Assembly: GCA_017516865.1 (NCBI GenBank)
Contig: JAFXAU010000013.1
Coordinates: 1 to 64,000, forward strand
Reading direction: 5' to 3'
Length of the DNA stretch: 64,000 nt
From: Bacteroidales bacterium
GTDB lineage: Bacteria; Bacteroidota; Bacteroidia; Bacteroidales; UBA1715
The position numbers were made by a program, and so were the translations under genes. The notes under the pieces were generated by a model. The model made no database searches and was not told the DNA's origin. It saw nothing but the letters and a program-made list of their open reading frames with translations. Position 1 is the stretch's first letter. Every line of letters begins with the position of its first letter. Positions 60,468 to 64,000 of the stretch are shown piece by piece.

Positions 60468-63209
60468 ATGGACGAAAAAAAACTCTTTTTAATCGACGGT
60501 CATGCAGTTTTGTACCGTTCGTACTATGCGTTCATCAACAATCCACGCGTAAACTCTAAAGGAGTGAACACCTCTGCCGTGTTCGGTTTCGTAAACACGA
60601 TTTACGAAATGATTCGCTCACAGAAACCGACTCACATAGGCGTTGTATTCGACCCCAAAGGAAAGACGTTCCGCCACCAGATGTACGAAAGCTACAAGGC
60701 AAACCGTCAGGCGACGCCCGAAGACCTCAAAGCAGCCATTCCCGAAGTCATTGAGATTATAAACGCAATGAATATTCCCGTGGTGCAGGTTGAAGGCTAC
60801 GAAGCCGACGATGTTATTGGAACACTGGCAAAACAGGCTGCACGAAAAGGATTCATGGTGTATATGGTGACACCCGACAAGGATTATGCCCAATTAGTCG
60901 AAGATTCCATCTATATGTACCGTTTGGGACACAACGGCGTCGATATTATGGGACCCAAACAAGTTGCCGAAAAGTTCAGCATTCAACGCCCCGAACAAGT
61001 AATTGACCTGCTCGGTCTCTGGGGCGACAGTTCCGACAATATTCCCGGAGCACCAGGTGTCGGCGAAAAAACTGCAAAAGCACTTATATCCCAATTCGAC
61101 AGCATTGAAGGCATCTACGAACACATCAACCAACTGAAAGGAAAGCAGAAAGAAAATCTGCAAAATGCAAAAGAACAGGTTCTTCTTTCTAAAAAATTGG
61201 CAACAATCTGCACCGAAGTCCCCATTTCGTTCGACAATTATAATTTTGTAAAAGAAGATTATAATGCGGCAAAACTTCAGGCAAAATTCAACGAGTTGGA
61301 ATTTGTAGGATTGGCAAAGAAAATGCTCCAAACAACGGTAGAGCCTCAATTTATTCCTGCTCCGCCACAGAAAAAGGATTCGCTTCAACTTGACTTGTTT
61401 GCCGACTCAGCACAGGAAAACAACACGCCCGTGCCAGTCGTTCTTTCTGGCTCATACAGAATCGTGACCGATACGGAATCTTTCTTCAAAAATCTTTCTA
61501 AACAACTGACATTTGCGTTTGCGCTAAAAGGTTCTTCTCCCGATGCCATAAACGCAAAACTGTCGGGAATTGCATTTTCGTGGAAAGAAAACGAAGCATT
61601 CTATCTCCCCGTCCACAACGACAAGGAATTACTGCAAAGATTAGCGGCAATCATGACTTCGTGCAACAAAAAAATCACATACAACTTAAAATATTGCGTG
61701 TCGGTTTTCTCGCACTACGACATAACTTTAGGCGGAGAACTCCACGACGCAATGCTTGCACACTATATTATTCAACCCGAAGCACGACACCAGTTAGAAA
61801 CCATTTCACGACAGTTTTTACAACGAGAACTTCATCAATTTGATATTCTTTCGGAAAAGAAATCGGGAATCAGTTCGGAAGAACCGTCCGACGACGTTCT
61901 GCGAAAATATCTCGGCGAACAAGCCGACGCGCTATACCAAATCATGCCTCTGCTGGAACAAAAGCTACATTCTTTGGGGCAATACGAATTATATTCAAAA
62001 ATCGAATGTCCGCTGGCGCCTGTCCTCAGTTCCATGGAAATGACAGGTGTCCGTATCGACGCTCAGGCTCTGCATGAATCATCAAAAATCATCTCCGCTC
62101 AAGTTGCCGAGATTGAAAATAAAATCTACGAATTGGCAGGCGTTACGTTCAATATTGGCTCTCCAAAACAATTGGGCGAAGTTCTTTTCGATAAACTCGA
62201 AATTACCGAAAAGGCTAAAAAAACCAAGACAAAACAATATGCCACAGGCGAGGAAGTACTTGAAAAGCTGAAAGATGCGCATCCTATTGTCCCGTTAATT
62301 CTGGAATACAGAGAGATGAAAAAACTTCTTTCTACATACATTGACAGTCTGCCGCTGCTTGTGAATAAACGGACTGGAAATATCCATGCCTCGTTCAATC
62401 AGGCCGTGGTTGCAACGGGACGATTGAGTTCCACCAACCCGAATTTGCAAAATATTCCTATTCGTACCGAAATGGGACGGCAAATTCGAAAGGTGTTCAT
62501 CCCTGCCACAAAAGGCAACATATTCCTGTCGGCAGACTATTCACAGATAGAACTCCGTTTGATTGCACACTTCAGTGGCGACGAACATTTTATTTCTGCG
62601 TTTAAAAACGGTGAAGACATTCATAGTGCCACGGCGGCAAAAATTTTCAACGTGCCAATCGAAGATGTTTCTTCCGACCAACGTAGAAAGGCAAAATCGG
62701 CAAATTTCGCCATTTCGTACGGAACCACGGCGTTTGGATTGTCGCAGACCTTGAACATTCCGCGTAAAGAGGCTCAAGAACTGATAGATAGTTATTACCA
62801 AAACTATCCACGCGTTAAAGCGTTGATGGATTCTTACATTCAATCGGCACGCGAAAAAGGGTATGTCGAAACCATGTTCCATCGTCGTCGCTACACACCC
62901 GACATCAATTCGCAGAACGCCACAATACGGGGCGTTGCAGAGCGAAATGCCATAAATGCACCAATACAGGGCACTGCTGCCGACATAATAAAAATCGCCA
63001 TGATTCGCATTTTCGAAAGAATGACGGCACAAAAACTCAAAAGCAAAATGATTCTGCAAGTCCACGACGAATTGAACTTCGACGTTTTCCCTAAAGAATT
63101 GGACATAATGAAACAGATTGTAGCAGAAGAAATGCAGAACGCCGTTTCATTACAAGTTCCTCTCATTGCAGAAATCGGCATGGGAGACAACTGGCTCGAG
63201 GCACATTAA
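60468..63209 (+). CDS. polA: DNA polymerase I, with degenerate proofreading domain
   Basis: This 913-residue repair and Okazaki-fragment-processing enzyme begins with a complete 5'-nuclease domain (about 1-290; LIDGHAVLYRSYYAF, EGYEADDVIGTLA, GLWGDSSDNIPGAPGVGEKTA). The polymerase domain (about 500-913) is intact: ATGRLSSTNPNLQNIPIRT, motif A DYSQIELR near 690, RRKAKSANFAISYGT, motif C QVHDEL near 864. The middle 3'-5' exonuclease domain keeps its fold but lacks the metal ligands. The usual FDTET is FALKG (A352, K354), the Exo II Asp is C410 (YNLKYC), and the Exo III Asp is Q485. Proofreading should be absent. Confidence 0.96.
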   Translation: MDEKKLFLIDGHAVLYRSYYAFINNPRVNSKGVNTSAVFGFVNTIYEMIRSQKPTHIGVVFDPKGKTFRHQMYESYKANRQATPEDLKAAIPEVIEIINAMNIPVVQVEGYEADDVIGTLAKQAARKGFMVYMVTPDKDYAQLVEDSIYMYRLGHNGVDIMGPKQVAEKFSIQRPEQVIDLLGLWGDSSDNIPGAPGVGEKTAKALISQFDSIEGIYEHINQLKGKQKENLQNAKEQVLLSKKLATICTEVPISFDNYNFVKEDYNAAKLQAKFNELEFVGLAKKMLQTTVEPQFIPAPPQKKDSLQLDLFADSAQENNTPVPVVLSGSYRIVTDTESFFKNLSKQLTFAFALKGSSPDAINAKLSGIAFSWKENEAFYLPVHNDKELLQRLAAIMTSCNKKITYNLKYCVSVFSHYDITLGGELHDAMLAHYIIQPEARHQLETISRQFLQRELHQFDILSEKKSGISSEEPSDDVLRKYLGEQADALYQIMPLLEQKLHSLGQYELYSKIECPLAPVLSSMEMTGVRIDAQALHESSKIISAQVAEIENKIYELAGVTFNIGSPKQLGEVLFDKLEITEKAKKTKTKQYATGEEVLEKLKDAHPIVPLILEYREMKKLLSTYIDSLPLLVNKRTGNIHASFNQAVVATGRLSSTNPNLQNIPIRTEMGRQIRKVFIPATKGNIFLSADYSQIELRLIAHFSGDEHFISAFKNGEDIHSATAAKIFNVPIEDVSSDQRRKAKSANFAISYGTTAFGLSQTLNIPRKEAQELIDSYYQNYPRVKALMDSYIQSAREKGYVETMFHRRRYTPDINSQNATIRGVAERNAINAPIQGTAADIIKIAMIRIFERMTAQKLKSKMILQVHDELNFDVFPKELDIMKQIVAEEMQNAVSLQVPLIAEIGMGDNWLEAH

Positions 63210-63241
63210 AGACAATCTTTGATTTCTCCCCTATTCCTCTA

Positions 63242-64000
63242 TCACTTTTCTGGCTGATGGCGGTCGCGTTTCTTAAATGAAACAACTATTGGCAAATGGT
63301 CGCTTATTCCGCCTTTGTAGAAAGGACCGAGGTATGTCCTGTAGGGACTGCTCTCTCCTGTTTTTTCGCTTTTCTTCAGCAGAAACTCGTTTTGAAGGAC
63401 GTTGTACTGAATAGTGTAATGGTCAGAAAGAGCTTCGCTAACCATAGCCTGATCCAAAAACTCCCATTCTCCCTGAAATTTGTGCGTACCTTCGGCATTT
63501 GGACTGTAAAGATTGATAAGACAATTTACGCAAAATTTCCCGCCGTATTTATTGCGTGACGCAGTTAATTCCTCCGTCCTAATTGCTCCGAGACCTGCCT
63601 CTATGCTTTTATCAGAGCGAGAATCGTTGAAATCGCCAGAGACAAGAACGTATGAGAAGCCATTTTTTGAATAAATACTGTCAATTTTATTACGGACAAC
63701 ACGTGCCGCCGCCATGCGATACGGTTCACTTTCCACTTTTCCACCACGGCGCGACGGAAAATGACATTCAAAAATGTGAACTGTGTCTTTCGTGGCAAGC
63801 ATTATTCCCGTAACAAACAGAATATCACGAGTTTTACGGCTCGTGTCGTCGTCGAAAACAACCCGCAACGGCTGATGAAAAATCGGTTTGAATGTCTGCT
63901 CATTATATAAAAGTGCGACATCAATTCCGCGTGCATCTTCGGATTCGTAATGAATATATTTATAGTGAAGTTTTGACAAATTGGTCTTGCGTATCAAATC
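63242..64000 (-). CDS. Endonuclease/exonuclease/phosphatase-family protein (partial)
   Basis: The frame is open to the right edge, so the N-terminus is missing. About 250 C-terminal residues are seen. EEP-family motifs are VSGDFNDSRSD (the GDFN motif) and ISDHLPIVVSF at the end (the SDH motif). These Mg-dependent phosphodiesterases act on DNA, lipids or small phosphates. IFECHFPSRRGG corresponds to the xNxHxx-type strand. The substrate is unknown. It is convergent with polA, with a 32-base gap. Confidence 0.85.
   Translation of the reverse strand, partial: DLIRKTNLSKLHYKYIHYESEDARGIDVALLYNEQTFKPIFHQPLRVVFDDDTSRKTRDILFVTGIMLATKDTVHIFECHFPSRRGGKVESEPYRMAAARVVRNKIDSIYSKNGFSYVLVSGDFNDSRSDKSIEAGLGAIRTEELTASRNKYGGKFCVNCLINLYSPNAEGTHKFQGEWEFLDQAMVSEALSDHYTIQYNVLQNEFLLKKSEKTGESSPYRTYLGPFYKGGISDHLPIVVSFKKRDRHQPEK

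Noticed and set aside
1..64000. tRNA or rRNA genes
   Set aside because: No cloverleaf with a T-loop GTTCRANNC and matching acceptor stem, and no rRNA-like stretch, was recognised by eye. A covariance scan would be decisive.

Overview
The window looks like chromosome of an uncultured Bacteroidales-type Bacteroidota bacterium. This rests on three things. Promoters carry the Bacteroidota -7 element TAnnTTTG. Five large secreted proteins end in type IX secretion (T9SS) C-terminal sorting domains (tails such as GFVK, KFVK, FVKK, FVRK, VVVK). Housekeeping genes (ddl, comM, tsaD, tamB, polA, atpZ, bactofilin) have Bacteroidota character. No rRNA, tRNA or CRISPR array was recognised. No gene-free gap exceeds about 300 bases. 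Species cannot be named from sequence alone.

Layout. 1-1.9 kb: a tandem duplication of a RhuM-family gene; one copy has lost 81 codons and carries a different DNA-binding segment. 1.9-6.5 kb: HAD phosphatase, a small promoter-RNA-terminator unit, comM, and a ddl/aminotransferase pair. 6.6-26.3 kb, minus strand: a surface-protein region with a 3545-residue GH8 glycanase, a 604-residue T9SS protein, a 378-residue exported protein and an 1878-residue Ig-repeat protein. About 600 residues of stalk are collinear between the two giants. 26.5-33.8 kb: an OmpA/TPR lipoprotein, tamB and tsaD, the last two divergent from interleaved promoters. 33.9-35.2 kb: a SiaB-SiaC fusion followed by a free SiaC, a putative partner-switching phospho-signalling module. 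35.2-40.6 kb: GH5 cellulase with a CpxP/Spy-like helical prefix, an rRNA-type methyltransferase, bactofilin-atpZ-small membrane protein, and a GH3 lipoprotein.

40.6-48.7 kb is a composite type I restriction-modification island: hsdR, NYN-domain nuclease, hsdS, satD-like regulator, DUF3307 membrane protein, hsdM. hsdR, hsdM and the conserved parts of hsdS are visibly more GC-rich than the AT-rich cargo and the target-recognition domains. The NYN gene has an attenuator-like leader. The satD-DUF3307-hsdM operon starts at its own promoter with a palindromic operator candidate, so the protective methylase may be controlled separately from the nuclease.

48.8-64 kb: a NarL-type two-component pair; an operon of small membrane protein, beta-propeller lipoprotein and CotH/lamin-tail T9SS protein; a HepT/MntA-type toxin-antitoxin pair; an Asp-box propeller T9SS protein; a small outer-membrane barrel; a very basic exported protein; polA with its proofreading residues lost; and an endonuclease/exonuclease/phosphatase gene cut by the right edge. 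GH8, GH5 and GH3 together suggest growth on cellulose or similar beta-glycans with surface-anchored enzymes. The best candidates for something new are the composite R-M island with its two regulatory leaders, the SiaB-SiaC fusion, and the pair of giant proteins sharing a stalk.
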